Part shown: positions 1-8,210 of the stretch, piece by piece
Position numbering within the stretch: the stretch's first letter is position 1
How the letters are laid out: each line of letters opens with the position of its first letter
NCBI RefSeq assembly: GCF_041154505.1
Contig: NZ_AP028672.1
Span: 1,129,001-1,193,000 of the forward strand
Direction of reading: 5' to 3'
Source of the DNA: Acidovorax sp. A79
GTDB taxonomy: Bacteria; Pseudomonadota; Gammaproteobacteria; Burkholderiales; Burkholderiaceae_C
DNA length: 64,000 nucleotides
The notes under the pieces: generated by a model
What the model saw: the letters and a program-made list of their open reading frames with translations, nothing else
What the model was told of the DNA's origin: nothing
The model's database searches: none
Program-made: the position numbers and the translations under genes

Positions 1-1144
1 GCTGCAGGCCGTTGACGACGATGTTCTCGCCCGCCTTGAGGCCCGAGGTGACCACGCGCAGGCCGTCAATCGGCGCGCCCAGGGTGACCTCGCGGTACTC
101 GGCCTTGTTGCCCTCGCCCACCACCATCACGAACTTCTTGTTCTGGTCGGTGCCCACGGCACGCTCGTTGATGAGCAGTGCCTGCGTGTTGCGGGCCTGG
201 CCCATGCGGATGCGCGCGAACTGGCCGGGCATCAAGGCGCCGTCTTCGTTGTCGAACACCGCGCGCACACGCACCGTGCCGCTCTTGGCATCGACCTGGT
301 TGTCGATGAGCTGCAGGCGGCCGGCATGCGGCGTGCCGCCCGTGGTGCCGGTGCCCATCTGCACGGGAATGCGCTCGATGAGCTGGCGCGCGCTGTGGCC
401 GCGCTGGCCGCTTTGCAGGTCCGCCAGGGCCTTCACCACGATCTGCTCGTCGGTATCGAAGCTCGCGTAGATGGGGCTCACGGACACCAGCGTGGTCAGC
501 ACGGGGGCGCCCGCACCGGCGGCCACCAGGTTGCCCACGGTGACTTCGATGCGGCCCACACGGCCCGCCACCGGGGCGCGCACCTGGGTGTAGCCGAGGT
601 TCAGCCTGGCGGTCTGCAGCGCGGCCTGGGCGGCGCGCAGGTTGGCATCGGCCTCGCGCTGCGCGTTCAGGCGTTCGTCGTGCTCGCGCTGGGCAATGGC
701 GCGCTCTTCGAGCAGGCGCGTGGCCCGCTCCATTTCGCTGCGGGTGTACGACACGCGGGCCTGCGCGGCCACCACCTGCGCCTCAGCGCGGTCCACCTCG
801 GCGGCGTAGGGTGCCGGGTCCACGGTCACGAGCAGATCACCCTGCTTCACCAGCGAGCCTTCACGGAAGTGCACGGCCTGCACGGCACCCGAGACGCGCG
901 GCCGCACGTCCACACGCTGCACGGCTTCGAGCCGGCCGGAGAACTCGTCCCACAGGGCGATGTCCTTTTGCAGCACGGCAGCCACCGACACGGGCATGGC
1001 CGGTGGCGCCGCAGGGGTGCCATCGGCCTGCGCCACGGGCGCCTGGAAAACAAGGATGGCGGCGGCTACGGCGGCCGTCACGGCGGTGGCCAGGGTGGCC
1101 AGGCCCAGCGGGCGGCTCTTGTGGGAGAGAGGATTGGAGTTCAT
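1..1144 (-). CDS. RND efflux periplasmic adaptor (membrane fusion protein), 3' end missing
   Basis: Adaptor subunit of a tripartite RND multidrug efflux pump, linking the inner-membrane transporter to the outer-membrane channel. About 381 residues are visible and the gene runs off the window edge. The N-terminus (MNSNPLSHKSRP) is followed by a hydrophobic stretch at about residues 13-36, with no lipobox Cys, so it looks membrane-anchored rather than lipidated. Next come a biotinyl/lipoyl-like half motif (GRLEAVQRVDVRPRVSGAV), an alpha-hairpin rich in Ala/Glu/Arg (ERATRLLEERAIAQREHDER), the returning half (YTQVRAPVAGRVGRIEVTVG) and the beta-barrel region (GQFARIRMGQ). This order is that of AcrA/MexA. 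The RND transporter gene would be expected just outside the window. About 395 nt of leader lie between the proposed promoter (1539-1569) and this start. The pump's substrate cannot be told from sequence. Confidence 0.93.
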   Translation of the reverse strand, partial: MNSNPLSHKSRPLGLATLATAVTAAVAAAILVFQAPVAQADGTPAAPPAMPVSVAAVLQKDIALWDEFSGRLEAVQRVDVRPRVSGAVQAVHFREGSLVKQGDLLVTVDPAPYAAEVDRAEAQVVAAQARVSYTRSEMERATRLLEERAIAQREHDERLNAQREADANLRAAQAALQTARLNLGYTQVRAPVAGRVGRIEVTVGNLVAAGAGAPVLTTLVSVSPIYASFDTDEQIVVKALADLQSGQRGHSARQLIERIPVQMGTGTTGGTPHAGRLQLIDNQVDAKSGTVRVRAVFDNEDGALMPGQFARIRMGQARNTQALLINERAVGTDQNKKFVMVVGEGNKAEYREVTLGAPIDGLRVVTSGLKAGENIVVNGLQ

Positions 1145-1204
1145 GGTCACTTTCGGTCATAAGGGCGGCCTTCGCGGGCACGCCATGGAAGGTTTTCTGC
1201 CGCA

Positions 1205-1242
1205 GCAGGTGTCAGTGCACTGGTGCAGGCAGGTGTCAGTGC
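1205..1242. repeat. 14-bp direct repeat, two copies, in the efflux leader
   Basis: GCAGGTGTCAGTGC occurs at 1205-1218 and again at 1229-1242, a 24-bp period, 60-100 nt upstream of the efflux adaptor start. Two direct repeats on almost the same face of the helix could be a regulator site or a local duplication. Nothing in the sequence decides between these. Confidence 0.5.
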
Positions 1243-1327
1243 GGCGGCGCAGGTGCGAATCTGGGCAATGACACGGTGAGAAGGTCAAGCCCGGAACGCA
1301 GCGCGCGGGCCCATGGGCGCTTGCACG

Positions 1328-1399
1328 TCAACAGACGCTTTGGCGCTGGGTGGTGTGACAGCCGCCGCAGCCGGCGGGCAAAAGGATGGGTGTGCTCAT
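1328..1399 (-). CDS. Candidate 23-residue leader peptide upstream of the efflux adaptor gene
   Basis: A short open frame in the long 5' leader of the RND operon. It starts with ATG at 1399 after GGAGGAAAG, about 12 nt upstream, and ends with TGA at 1328-1330. It encodes MSTPILLPAGCGGCHTTQ followed by five more residues ending in Cys. Three of the 23 residues are Cys and it contains CGGCH. Its codons are strongly G/C-ending like real genes here. Position between a MerR-type promoter and the pump gene suggests a translated upstream ORF that could sense something through ribosome stalling, but no attenuator hairpin was proved. It could also be a chance frame. Confidence 0.4.
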   Translation of the reverse strand: MSTPILLPAGCGGCHTTQRQSVC

Positions 1400-1538
1400 G
1401 GTGTTTTCTTTCCTCCGTGTCGTTCAAATCAGTGGCGTCGGGCACAGGGGGGAGGCATGCGCGGGCAAAGCCTCTCCCTCCGGCACGCCAGGCCGGAAAA
1501 TCAGTGCAAAGAATGCAAATGGATTGTTGAGAGGCCGA

Positions 1539-1569
1539 AGTATCGAACCTCAACTTAAGTTGAGGTCAA
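1539..1569 (-). promoter_or_regulatory. MerR/SoxR-type promoter with operator between -35 and -10
   Basis: On the minus strand TTGACC (1564-1569) and GATACT (1539-1544) are separated by exactly 19 bp. The spacer is centred on the perfect 20-bp palindrome ACCTCAACTTAAGTTGAGGT (1547-1566). An over-long 19-bp spacer with the dyad between the hexamers is the hallmark of promoters activated by MerR-family regulators. The outer half-site ACCTCAA is the same as in SoxR boxes, while the centre differs. It points toward the efflux adaptor gene. No MerR-family gene is in the window, so the regulator must be encoded elsewhere. Confidence 0.8.
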
Positions 1570-1591
1570 TGACTTTCTGCGGCCAGGGTCT

Positions 1592-2494
1592 TCAGGAGGG
1601 CACCGGACATCGGGTGGCCTCAAAGAACATCCGGAACTGGTCCTGGGCGCCCGCGGCGCACGGACATTCGTGCTGGCCGGTCTGCAGCAGCGCATCGGGC
1701 CACTGGGCGGTCTTGGAGAACACATGGCGCGTGACCTGCAGGCCCGCAGCCTCCAGCCGCGCGGCGTAGGCCAGTGCCTCGTCGTGCATGGGGTCGGTGT
1801 CCCCCACCAGCACGAGCGTGGGCGGCAGGCCCGAGAGCCGGTGCGCGGACGCCGGCACGGCATAGGGGTGCTCGGCATCGCGGGGGCAGCGCAGGAAATT
1901 GCGCCAGCCTTCCGTCCACTTGCAGCCCGTGGCGTTGCCCGTGGCTTCGCGCAACGAGGCCGTGCCCACACAGGGGTCGAGCATGGGGGACAGGAGAATC
2001 TGCCCGGCCAGCGGCGGGTGCGACTGGTCCCGCGCCATCAGGCCCACGGCGGCAGCCAGGTTGCCGCCCGCCTCTTCCCCGGCCAGATAGACCAGCGCGC
2101 CCTGCCCGCCGAGCTTGACCCGGTTGCGGTGCACCCACTTGAGCACGTCATAGCCCGTGTCCACGGGCTGCGGAAACGGAGTGAGCGGGTAGGCCACGGA
2201 AACCACCACGGCCCCCACACCCTCCAGCAGGGACGCCACGGTGCAGCCGTTGTCGAGATCCCCCGACACGAAGGCCCCGCCATGAAAATGCACCACCACG
2301 GGCGAGGCCTGTCCGGCCTTCTTGCGGCCGTACATGCGCACCGCCACGTCCTGCCCCTTGGTCACCTCGATGGTGGCGTCGGAGCACACGGACACCACCG
2401 CCTTGGAAGCGGCCCCAGGCGCGAGGGCTGCCTTGGCGGGCGCTGCGGCAGGCTGCGGTGTGGAGAATGGCGAAGACGGTTGGTCGGGCTGCAT
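1592..2494 (-). CDS. Alpha/beta hydrolase (HSL-like esterase family) lacking the catalytic serine
   Basis: A 300-residue protein of the hormone-sensitive-lipase-like branch of alpha/beta hydrolases. The oxyanion-hole motif HGGAF is at residues 71-75. The acid-loop region is GDTDPMHDEA at 231-240 and a possible His is at 275. The nucleophile elbow, normally GDSAGG, reads GEEAGG at 139-144, so the usual Ser is Glu (codon GAG). Either this is a non-catalytic or altered-chemistry member, or another residue serves. The start is the ATG giving MQPDQPSS; the N-terminal 35 residues are low-complexity Ala/Pro. It is divergent from the LysR gene at 2681, a common regulator-target layout. Confidence 0.8.
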   Translation of the reverse strand: MQPDQPSSPFSTPQPAAAPAKAALAPGAASKAVVSVCSDATIEVTKGQDVAVRMYGRKKAGQASPVVVHFHGGAFVSGDLDNGCTVASLLEGVGAVVVSVAYPLTPFPQPVDTGYDVLKWVHRNRVKLGGQGALVYLAGEEAGGNLAAAVGLMARDQSHPPLAGQILLSPMLDPCVGTASLREATGNATGCKWTEGWRNFLRCPRDAEHPYAVPASAHRLSGLPPTLVLVGDTDPMHDEALAYAARLEAAGLQVTRHVFSKTAQWPDALLQTGQHECPCAAGAQDQFRMFFEATRCPVPS

Positions 2495-2634
2495 GGCATG
2501 TACCCAGTGGGTGAAGGTAGGTGAACGATGGGTCAAATGTAGTAGCTTGTGCCTTCGGGATAAACAGGCCAAACACCACCGCACTGTTTCCAAAAGCTCA
2601 ACAATCACGGGGTGGCGCGCGTGTGAGAATTCCT

Positions 2635-2656
2635 CAGCACCCACTGGTGGGTGCTG
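2635..2656. promoter_or_regulatory. Inverted repeat in the hydrolase-LysR divergent region
   Basis: CAGCACCCAC and GTGGGTGCTG form perfect 10-bp arms around TG. The site lies 25 bp before the LysR start, between the divergent hydrolase and regulator genes. It could be the LysR autoregulatory operator or a 5' hairpin next to the AAGGAG ribosome binding site. Confidence 0.45.
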
Positions 2657-2680
2657 TAGTTCCAGATTCAAGGAGAAGCC

Positions 2681-3598
2681 ATGGACCAGATACAGGCCAT
2701 GCGCATATTCGTGCGGGTGGTGGAGGCCGGCACGTTTACCCGGGCGGCGGATTCGCTCTCGCTGCCCAAAGCCACCGTGACCAAGCATGTGCAGGCGCTG
2801 GAGGAGCGCCTGCGCGTGAAGCTGCTCAACCGCACCACCCGGCGTGTGACGGTGACGCCGGACGGCGCCGCCTACTACGACCGCACGGTGCGCCTGCTGA
2901 CCGATCTGGACGACATCGAGGCCAGCATGACCAACGCGCGCGCGAATCCACGCGGGCGCCTGCGCATCGACGTCGGAACGTCCATGGCGCAATTGCTCAT
3001 CATCCCGCACCTGGCGGAGTTCCATGCCCGCTACCCCGACATCCAGCTGGACCTGGGGGTGAGCGACCGCATCGTGGACCTGATCGGCGACAACGTGGAC
3101 TGCGTGATCCGCGGGGGCGAGCTCAGCGACCAGTCGCTGGTGGCCCGGCGCATCGGCAACCTGGAATTCATCACGGTGGCCTCGCCCGACTACGTGTCGC
3201 GCAAGGGCTCGCCCGCCCACCCGCTGGAGATCGAGGAAAAGCACGCCAGCGTGATCTACTTTTCCCCCCAGACCGGCCGGCACTACCCGCTGGAGTTCCG
3301 CAAGGGCGACGAGTCCATCGACATCACGGGCCCCTACCAGCTGAGCGTCAACGAGAGCAATGCCTACGTGACCTCCATCGTGGCGGGCCTCGGGATCGGC
3401 CAGATCACGAGCTACCAGGCCGAGCGGCATCTGCAAGACGGTACGCTGGTGCGGCTGCTGCCGGAGTGGACCCAGCCGCTGCTGCCCGTGTATGTGGTGT
3501 ACCCCCCCAACCGGCACCTGAGCGCGAAGGTGCGGGCCTTCGTGGACTGGGCGGCAGAGCTGTGCCAGCGTGAAACCGGACTCCAGCGGGTTGCTTGA
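2681..3598 (+). CDS. LysR-family transcriptional regulator
   Basis: A 305-residue LysR-type regulator. The N-terminal winged helix-turn-helix is clear: [19 protein letters not shown], then the recognition helix around [18 protein letters not shown] two-lobed effector-binding domain follows to the C-terminus. The N-terminus and [14 protein letters not shown] resemble the CrgA/DsdC-like branch common in betaproteobacteria. The start is ATG 2681 with AAGGAG 8 nt upstream. It is divergent from the serine-less hydrolase and probably regulates it and itself. The inducer is unknown. Confidence 0.9.
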   Translation: MDQIQAMRIFVRVVEAGTFTRAADSLSLPKATVTKHVQALEERLRVKLLNRTTRRVTVTPDGAAYYDRTVRLLTDLDDIEASMTNARANPRGRLRIDVGTSMAQLLIIPHLAEFHARYPDIQLDLGVSDRIVDLIGDNVDCVIRGGELSDQSLVARRIGNLEFITVASPDYVSRKGSPAHPLEIEEKHASVIYFSPQTGRHYPLEFRKGDESIDITGPYQLSVNESNAYVTSIVAGLGIGQITSYQAERHLQDGTLVRLLPEWTQPLLPVYVVYPPNRHLSAKVRAFVDWAAELCQRETGLQRVA

Positions 3599-3622
3599 CC
3601 CCGCCGCCCGCGGCCTTATGCT
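3595..3622 (+). promoter_or_regulatory. Sigma70-type promoter for the VF530-like gene
   Basis: TTGACC (3595-3600), 16 bp, then TATGCT (3617-3622). The -35 box overlaps the end of the LysR gene. The -10 box ends 7 nt before ATG 3630, so the transcript would start at or next to the start codon (leaderless mRNA). Confidence 0.55.
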
Positions 3623-3629
3623 TGGGTCC

Positions 3630-3965
3630 ATGAACGCCACCGAGCCCCGCCCAGACCTCGCGACCCAGGAAGCCCCCGCGCCCACAGCAGCACCCGCCGG
3701 CGCGCCGGCGTCCACACCCCAAGCCCCCGCCAGGCAGCCGCGCAACCCCCTGCACGGCGTGACCCTGGAAGCCATGGTGGTCGGGCTGGCCGACTACTTT
3801 GGCTGGGATGAACTCGGCCGGCAAATCCCCATCCGCTGTTTCCAGAGCGACCCCAGCGTGGGCTCCAGCCTGAAGTTCCTGCGCAAGACGCCGTGGGCGC
3901 GCGAGAAGGTCGAAAGCCTGTACCTCTTCATGCTGCGCGACCAAAAGCGCAACGCCCAGGAGTAG
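3630..3965 (+). CDS. VF530-family (DUF2132) small DNA-binding-type protein
   Basis: A 111-residue protein. Its C-terminal 70 residues carry the hallmark blocks of the VF530 family: [54 protein letters not shown]. The family fold was solved for a Vibrio protein and is annotated as DNA-binding, with no firm physiological role. The first 35 residues are an Ala/Pro-rich tail. ATG 3630 is preferred to the in-frame ATG at 3618 because a good promoter (-10 TATGCT) ends 7 nt before it; ATG 3618 lies inside that -10 box. Confidence 0.85.
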   Translation: MNATEPRPDLATQEAPAPTAAPAGAPASTPQAPARQPRNPLHGVTLEAMVVGLADYFGWDELGRQIPIRCFQSDPSVGSSLKFLRKTPWAREKVESLYLFMLRDQKRNAQE

Positions 3966-3977
3966 CAGCCGCCGGCG

Positions 3978-5177
3978 TCAGCCCAGCGCCTGCACCACGT
4001 CGGCCTGGAGGTCCTGCACATCCTCGATGCCGATGCTCATGCGCACCAGCGCATCCGACACCCCGTTGGCGCGCCGCACGGCCTCGGGCATGCCGCGGTG
4101 GGTGGTGGATGCGGGGTGGCAGGCCAGCGAATCGGCATCGCCCACGGACACGGCCTGGGTCACGATGCACAAGCGGTCGAGGAAGTGCCGCGCGGCCTCG
4201 CGCCCGCCCCGCAGGTCGAACGCCAGAATGCTGCCGAAGTGGCGCATCTGGCGCGCCGCCACCGCGTGCCCGGGATGGTCGCCCAGGCCGGGGTAATACA
4301 CGCGCTCCACCGCGGGATGGCGGTTAAGGCCGTGGGCCAGCGCATGCGCCGATGCGCAGGCGGCCTGCAGGCGCAGCGGCAGCGTCTTGAGCCCGCGCAG
4401 CAGCATCGCCGCCTCGTGCGGGCTGAGGCACCCGCCCAGCTGGCCCATGCCCGCCGAACGAATCGCATTCATCAGCTCCACGGAGCCGACGGCCGCTCCG
4501 CCGGTGGCGTCGCCGTGGCCACTGATGAACTTAGTCGCCGAATGCACCACCACATCGATGCCCAGCGCCCGGGGCCGGGTGAGGTAAGGCGTGGCGAAGG
4601 TGTTGTCGGCGATGCTGATCGCGCCCGCCCGCCGGGCCACCTGCGCCACCTGCTCCAGGTCGATCACTTCCAGCGTCGGGTTGCTGGGCGTCTCCACGTA
4701 GACGATGCGCGTGCCCGTGGGGAGGCCCTCCTGCAAACCCTCCACGGTGGCGAAATGCCGCACGCCGATGCCCAGGCGCGGCAGCAGCGTGCGCATCACG
4801 CCATCGGTGCCGCCATAGAGCGTGCCGACGCAGGCGACGGTATCGCCCGCCGAGAGCAGGCCGATCAGGCTCGCGCTGATGGCCGCCATGCCGCTGGCGA
4901 ACCCGACGGCGGCGGGGGCACCTTCCAGCAGGGCCATCTTGCGCTCGAAGGCGGCGACGGTCGGGTTGGCGAATCGGCTGTAGACGTAGCCAGGCGCATC
5001 GCCATTGAAGCGGCTCACGCCCGCATCAAAATCGTCATAGGCAAAGGCCGAGGTTGCGACGATGGGCGTGGCGATGGCCCCCGTGCCGGGATCGGGTGCC
5101 TGGCCCGCATGGACCGCCAGGGTGCGGAAACCCCAGGCGTGTGATGGATCGGGGGTGGGGGGAATCTGTGTGGTCAT
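3978..5177 (-). CDS. Cys/Met-metabolism PLP-dependent enzyme (cystathionine gamma-synthase/lyase family)
   Basis: A 399-residue fold-type I PLP enzyme acting on sulfur amino acids or O-acylhomoserine. Family signatures include YSRFANPTVAAFE, the SGMAAISA phosphate-binding loop, YGGTDGV, VETPSNPTLEVID, ADNTFATPYLTRP, and the PLP-lysine motif SATKFISGHGD. The C-terminal part has the SVGDADSLACHPASTTH substrate block. Which reaction it does (gamma-lyase, gamma-synthase, O-acylhomoserine sulfhydrylase) cannot be fixed by eye. It lies 49 nt downstream of the nitrilase gene on the same strand, so the two probably share a transcript controlled by the LysR protein at 6233. That pairing suggests nitrile chemistry on amino acids. 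Confidence 0.9.
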   Translation of the reverse strand: MTTQIPPTPDPSHAWGFRTLAVHAGQAPDPGTGAIATPIVATSAFAYDDFDAGVSRFNGDAPGYVYSRFANPTVAAFERKMALLEGAPAAVGFASGMAAISASLIGLLSAGDTVACVGTLYGGTDGVMRTLLPRLGIGVRHFATVEGLQEGLPTGTRIVYVETPSNPTLEVIDLEQVAQVARRAGAISIADNTFATPYLTRPRALGIDVVVHSATKFISGHGDATGGAAVGSVELMNAIRSAGMGQLGGCLSPHEAAMLLRGLKTLPLRLQAACASAHALAHGLNRHPAVERVYYPGLGDHPGHAVAARQMRHFGSILAFDLRGGREAARHFLDRLCIVTQAVSVGDADSLACHPASTTHRGMPEAVRRANGVSDALVRMSIGIEDVQDLQADVVQALG

Positions 5178-5226
5178 GGCGTATGCGGCTTTCCTGGCAC
5201 TCTCACTGCGGGCCTTGGCCGCGCGC

Positions 5227-6150
5227 TCAGTCGGTGAACGCCACGGTGTGCCTGGCGCGGCGGTCGACCTGCAGATTGAAGATATCCGGCCGTGCATAGT
5301 GGCCGACCACATCGAAGTCATAGCGCGCGCGCACCAGCTCCTCCACATCGATCTGCGCGGTGAGCAAGCCTGTCCGGCCCTGCAGCGGACCCGCCAGCAC
5401 GTCGCCCAGCGGCCCGACGATCACGCTGTTGCCGCGGATGAGCGGCCGGTCCGGCTCCCACCCCGGCGCCTCCACCCCCAGCTCGCGCGGCGACGGCTGC
5501 ACCTGGCAGGCGCTGATCACGAAGCAGCGCCCCTCGTGCGCGATGTGGCGCATGGAGCACTGCCAGATGTCGCGTTCGTCCACCGTGGGCGCGCACCAGA
5601 TCTGCACACCCTGCGCGTACATGGCGGTGCGCAGCAGCGGCATGTGGTTCTCCCAGCAGATCACGCCGCCCACGCGGCCCGCGGCCGATTCGACGACCGG
5701 CAGGGTGGAGCCATCTCCCATGCCCCATATCAGCCGCTCGGTGCCGGTGGGCATCAGCTTGCGGTGCCTGGCCACCAGCCCCTCCACCGGGTCGAAGTAC
5801 AGGGCAGTGCAGTACAGCGTGCTGCCCGCGCGCTCGATCACGCCGAGCACGAGCGTGGCGCCGGTGCGTGCCGACAGGCCAGCCAGTGCCTGCGTCTCGG
5901 GCCCTGGCACGTCGATGGCGCTGGCGTGGTACCGGGCGAAGGCCTCACGCCCTTCCGGCAGGCGATAGCCCAGGCGCGTGCCAAAGATCTCGCCCTTGGG
6001 GTAGCCGCCCAGCAGGGCCTCGGGCATGACCACCAGCCGCGCGCCCGATGCCTGGATATCGGCCTCGTGGGCGAGCACATCGGCCAGCGTCTGCGCGGTA
6101 CCCGCGGGGGAAGAGCCGATCTGCAGGGCGGCAACGGTCGTGAGGGGCAT
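5227..6150 (-). CDS. Nitrilase (carbon-nitrogen hydrolase)
   Basis: A 307-residue member of the nitrilase branch that hydrolyses nitriles to carboxylate plus ammonia. The triad is visible: Glu in [12 protein letters not shown], Lys in [12 protein letters not shown], and Cys in [18 protein letters not shown] after the GVI block is characteristic of true nitrilases rather than amidases. Length is typical for a short bacterial nitrilase. The start is ATG 6150 ([12 protein letters not shown]), which places the first beta-strand right at the N-terminus. It is first in a likely two-gene unit with the PLP enzyme and is divergent from a LysR gene across 82 bp. The substrate is unknown. Confidence 0.92.
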   Translation of the reverse strand: MPLTTVAALQIGSSPAGTAQTLADVLAHEADIQASGARLVVMPEALLGGYPKGEIFGTRLGYRLPEGREAFARYHASAIDVPGPETQALAGLSARTGATLVLGVIERAGSTLYCTALYFDPVEGLVARHRKLMPTGTERLIWGMGDGSTLPVVESAAGRVGGVICWENHMPLLRTAMYAQGVQIWCAPTVDERDIWQCSMRHIAHEGRCFVISACQVQPSPRELGVEAPGWEPDRPLIRGNSVIVGPLGDVLAGPLQGRTGLLTAQIDVEELVRARYDFDVVGHYARPDIFNLQVDRRARHTVAFTD

Positions 6151-6232
6151 GGTGGAAGTCCTTGGGAGAAAGAGGTCCCCCAGTGTTGCCAAAGCCCTAA
6201 GATGAATCAATCCGCCACCGTTGCTTAGTGAT

Positions 6233-7195
6233 ATGAATGATATTGATATCGGATTTGATCTCAACGTCCTGCGCGTCTTCGAGGCCTTGCACGAGGAAGG
6301 TGGGGCCACGCGCGCGGCGCTGCGGCTGGGCGTGACCCAGTCGGCCGTGAGCGCGGCGCTGGCACGGCTGCGCCATGTATATGGCGACCCGCTGTTCACC
6401 CGCACCGGCCGTGGCCTGGCGCCCACGCTGCGCGCGCAGGAGCTCAAGCCCGTGATCAGCGAAGCGCTGAACAAATGCAGGGAGAGCCTCGCCCTGGGCT
6501 CCACGCCCCAGGCCCGCTATCAGGGGCGGTCCGTGGTGATCGGCATGTCGGATGATTTCGAGATCGCGATGGGCCAGGCGCTGGTGAGGGCCGTGGCGCA
6601 GCACGCGCCCGGCCTGCGCCTGGCCTTTCGGCAGACGCACAGCCAGATCGTGGCCGAGATGCTCATGGCGCGCGAGATCGACCTGGCGATCACGGCCGGC
6701 GGGTTCGCCACACGCTGGCTCAGCCACCAGGCGCTGGGCGAAGGGGGGTACGCCTGCCTCATCGACGCAGTGGCGCCGGGCCCCGTCGCCAGGGCGGGCA
6801 AGCGGCGCGGCGGCGCAGCCCCGCCCGGCCTGAGCGTGGAGGACTACGTGCACCGCGAGCATGTGCTCATCTCGTCGGGCGGCTTCATCGGCGTGGTGGA
6901 CGAGGTGCTGGCCGCCACGGGCCACAAGCGCCGTGTGATTGCATCCACCACGCATTTCGCCGCCCTGCCCTACCTGCTGGCGGGAACCCGCGCGGTCGCC
7001 ACGCTGCCCGCGCATGCGGCCCAGGCAATCGCGCGGATGACCGGCCTGCAGGTTCTGCCCTGCCCGATCGCCATGCCGCGCTATGCCATCGAGCTCGGCT
7101 GGCGCACCGATGCGCTCCGCGATTCGGCGGTGGCGCATGTCCGCACCATCGTGGCGCAGCAGTGGCCCCAGGGATCTGCTGCCACGGGGGCCTGA
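6233..7195 (+). CDS. LysR-family transcriptional regulator of the nitrilase unit
   Basis: A 320-residue LysR regulator. The N-terminus [17 protein letters not shown] with [22 protein letters not shown] is the NodD/NahR-like DNA-binding type, followed by an effector domain. ATG 6233 is chosen over an upstream TTG at 6221 because it gives the usual short lead into DLNVLRVF. It is divergent from the nitrilase gene and is the likely regulator of nitrilase plus PLP enzyme. Confidence 0.9.
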   Translation: MNDIDIGFDLNVLRVFEALHEEGGATRAALRLGVTQSAVSAALARLRHVYGDPLFTRTGRGLAPTLRAQELKPVISEALNKCRESLALGSTPQARYQGRSVVIGMSDDFEIAMGQALVRAVAQHAPGLRLAFRQTHSQIVAEMLMAREIDLAITAGGFATRWLSHQALGEGGYACLIDAVAPGPVARAGKRRGGAAPPGLSVEDYVHREHVLISSGGFIGVVDEVLAATGHKRRVIASTTHFAALPYLLAGTRAVATLPAHAAQAIARMTGLQVLPCPIAMPRYAIELGWRTDALRDSAVAHVRTIVAQQWPQGSAATGA

Positions 7196-7202
7196 GCCCC
7201 CG
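7185..7202. terminator. G+C-rich hairpin at the end of the LysR gene
   Basis: CGGGGGC and GCCCCCG pair around CTGA; the loop and arms overlap the LysR stop codon. No T-run follows, so it is at best a weak or Rho-assisted terminator between convergent genes. Confidence 0.35.
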
Positions 7203-7249
7203 GCCTGCGCCCGCCTGCCGTGCGGGGTTTCTTTCGGTACCGCGCCGGC

Positions 7250-8209
7250 TCAGTCGCCCGTGGTCACCAGGAAGTCGCGGCTGATGCCCCCTCCCAGGTC
7301 GTTGACCCGGTCAAGGAACTGCGTGAGGAACGCGTGCAGCCCTGTCGACAGGATTTCGTCGATGCGGCCATATTGCAGGTCGGCCAGCAGGCGGCCCGCG
7401 CGGCGCTGCGTTTCAGCCGACTGCTGATTGGCCACGACGCCCAGGTTGTCCACCACTTCGCGCAGGCAGGCGTGCAGCGAGCGGGGCATGTCGCGGCGCA
7501 GGATCAGCAGGTCGGCCACGCGGCCGGGGGTGATCACGTCGCGGTAGACCTTGCGGTAGACCTCGAAGGCCGAGACGCTGCGCAGGATGGCGCTCCAATG
7601 GTAGAAGTCGTTCTCCTGGTTGCGCTCGCTGGCCCGGCCGAAGAAGTCGTTCTTCACCGCATGGAACTTCACGTCCAGCAGGCGCGCGGTGTTGTCCGCC
7701 CGCTCCAGGAAGGTGCCCATGCGCAGGAAATGAAAAGCCTCGTCCTGCAGCATGGTGCCCAGCACCACGCCGCGCGACAGGTGCGAGCGGTACTTCACCC
7801 ATTCGAAGAACTGCCCCGGATCCCGTTCGAAGGCGCTGCCTTCGAGCTGGCGGTGCAGTTCCAGCCAGGTCTGGTTCTGTGTCTCCCACACCTCGGTGGT
7901 GAGGGCGCCACGCACGGCCCGCGCATTTTCGCGGGCGGCACGCAGGCACGAGAGGATGGACGAGGGGTTGTCGCCGTCGCGCACCATGAACTCGAGCACG
8001 CGCTGCGGCGTGACCTTGCCATGCTTGGCGGCATAGGCCGGGATCAGCTCGCTGATGGACAGCAGCCCTTCCCAGCCTTCCTGCGCCATGTCGGCGGACT
8101 GGGGCAGCAGCGAGGTTTCGTAGCTCACGTTGAGCATGCGGGCGGTGTTTTCCGCCCTTTCGGTGTACCTGGACATCCAGAACAGATGGTCGGCGGTGCG
8201 GCTCAGCAT
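7250..8209 (-). CDS. Alpha-E domain protein (DUF403)
   Basis: A 319-residue, almost wholly helical protein of the alpha-E family. The start MLSRTADHLFWMSRYTERAE is the family signature and the length is typical. The family's molecular role is not settled. It is nearly always encoded next to a circularly permuted ATP-grasp protein, and the two are thought to act in peptide-bond formation or modification. Here the ATP-grasp gene ends 1 nt before this start (TGA-A-ATG), so the two are translationally coupled. Confidence 0.93.
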   Translation of the reverse strand: MLSRTADHLFWMSRYTERAENTARMLNVSYETSLLPQSADMAQEGWEGLLSISELIPAYAAKHGKVTPQRVLEFMVRDGDNPSSILSCLRAARENARAVRGALTTEVWETQNQTWLELHRQLEGSAFERDPGQFFEWVKYRSHLSRGVVLGTMLQDEAFHFLRMGTFLERADNTARLLDVKFHAVKNDFFGRASERNQENDFYHWSAILRSVSAFEVYRKVYRDVITPGRVADLLILRRDMPRSLHACLREVVDNLGVVANQQSAETQRRAGRLLADLQYGRIDEILSTGLHAFLTQFLDRVNDLGGGISRDFLVTTGD

Positions 8210-8210
8210 T

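Noticed and set aside
1340..1370. CGGCH in the leader peptide as a c-type heme attachment site
   Set aside because: The peptide is only 23 residues with no export signal, so a heme role is unlikely; the motif may be chance.
1236..1553. A 105-codon minus-strand frame across the efflux leader
   Set aside because: It reads through the promoter and operator, has no ribosome binding site and no recognisable features. The shorter leader ORF in another frame is better supported.
1592..3775. A 727-codon minus-strand frame including the hydrolase
   Set aside because: Everything before residue MQPDQPSS is antisense to the LysR gene and reads as low-complexity. High-G+C DNA gives many such long false frames.
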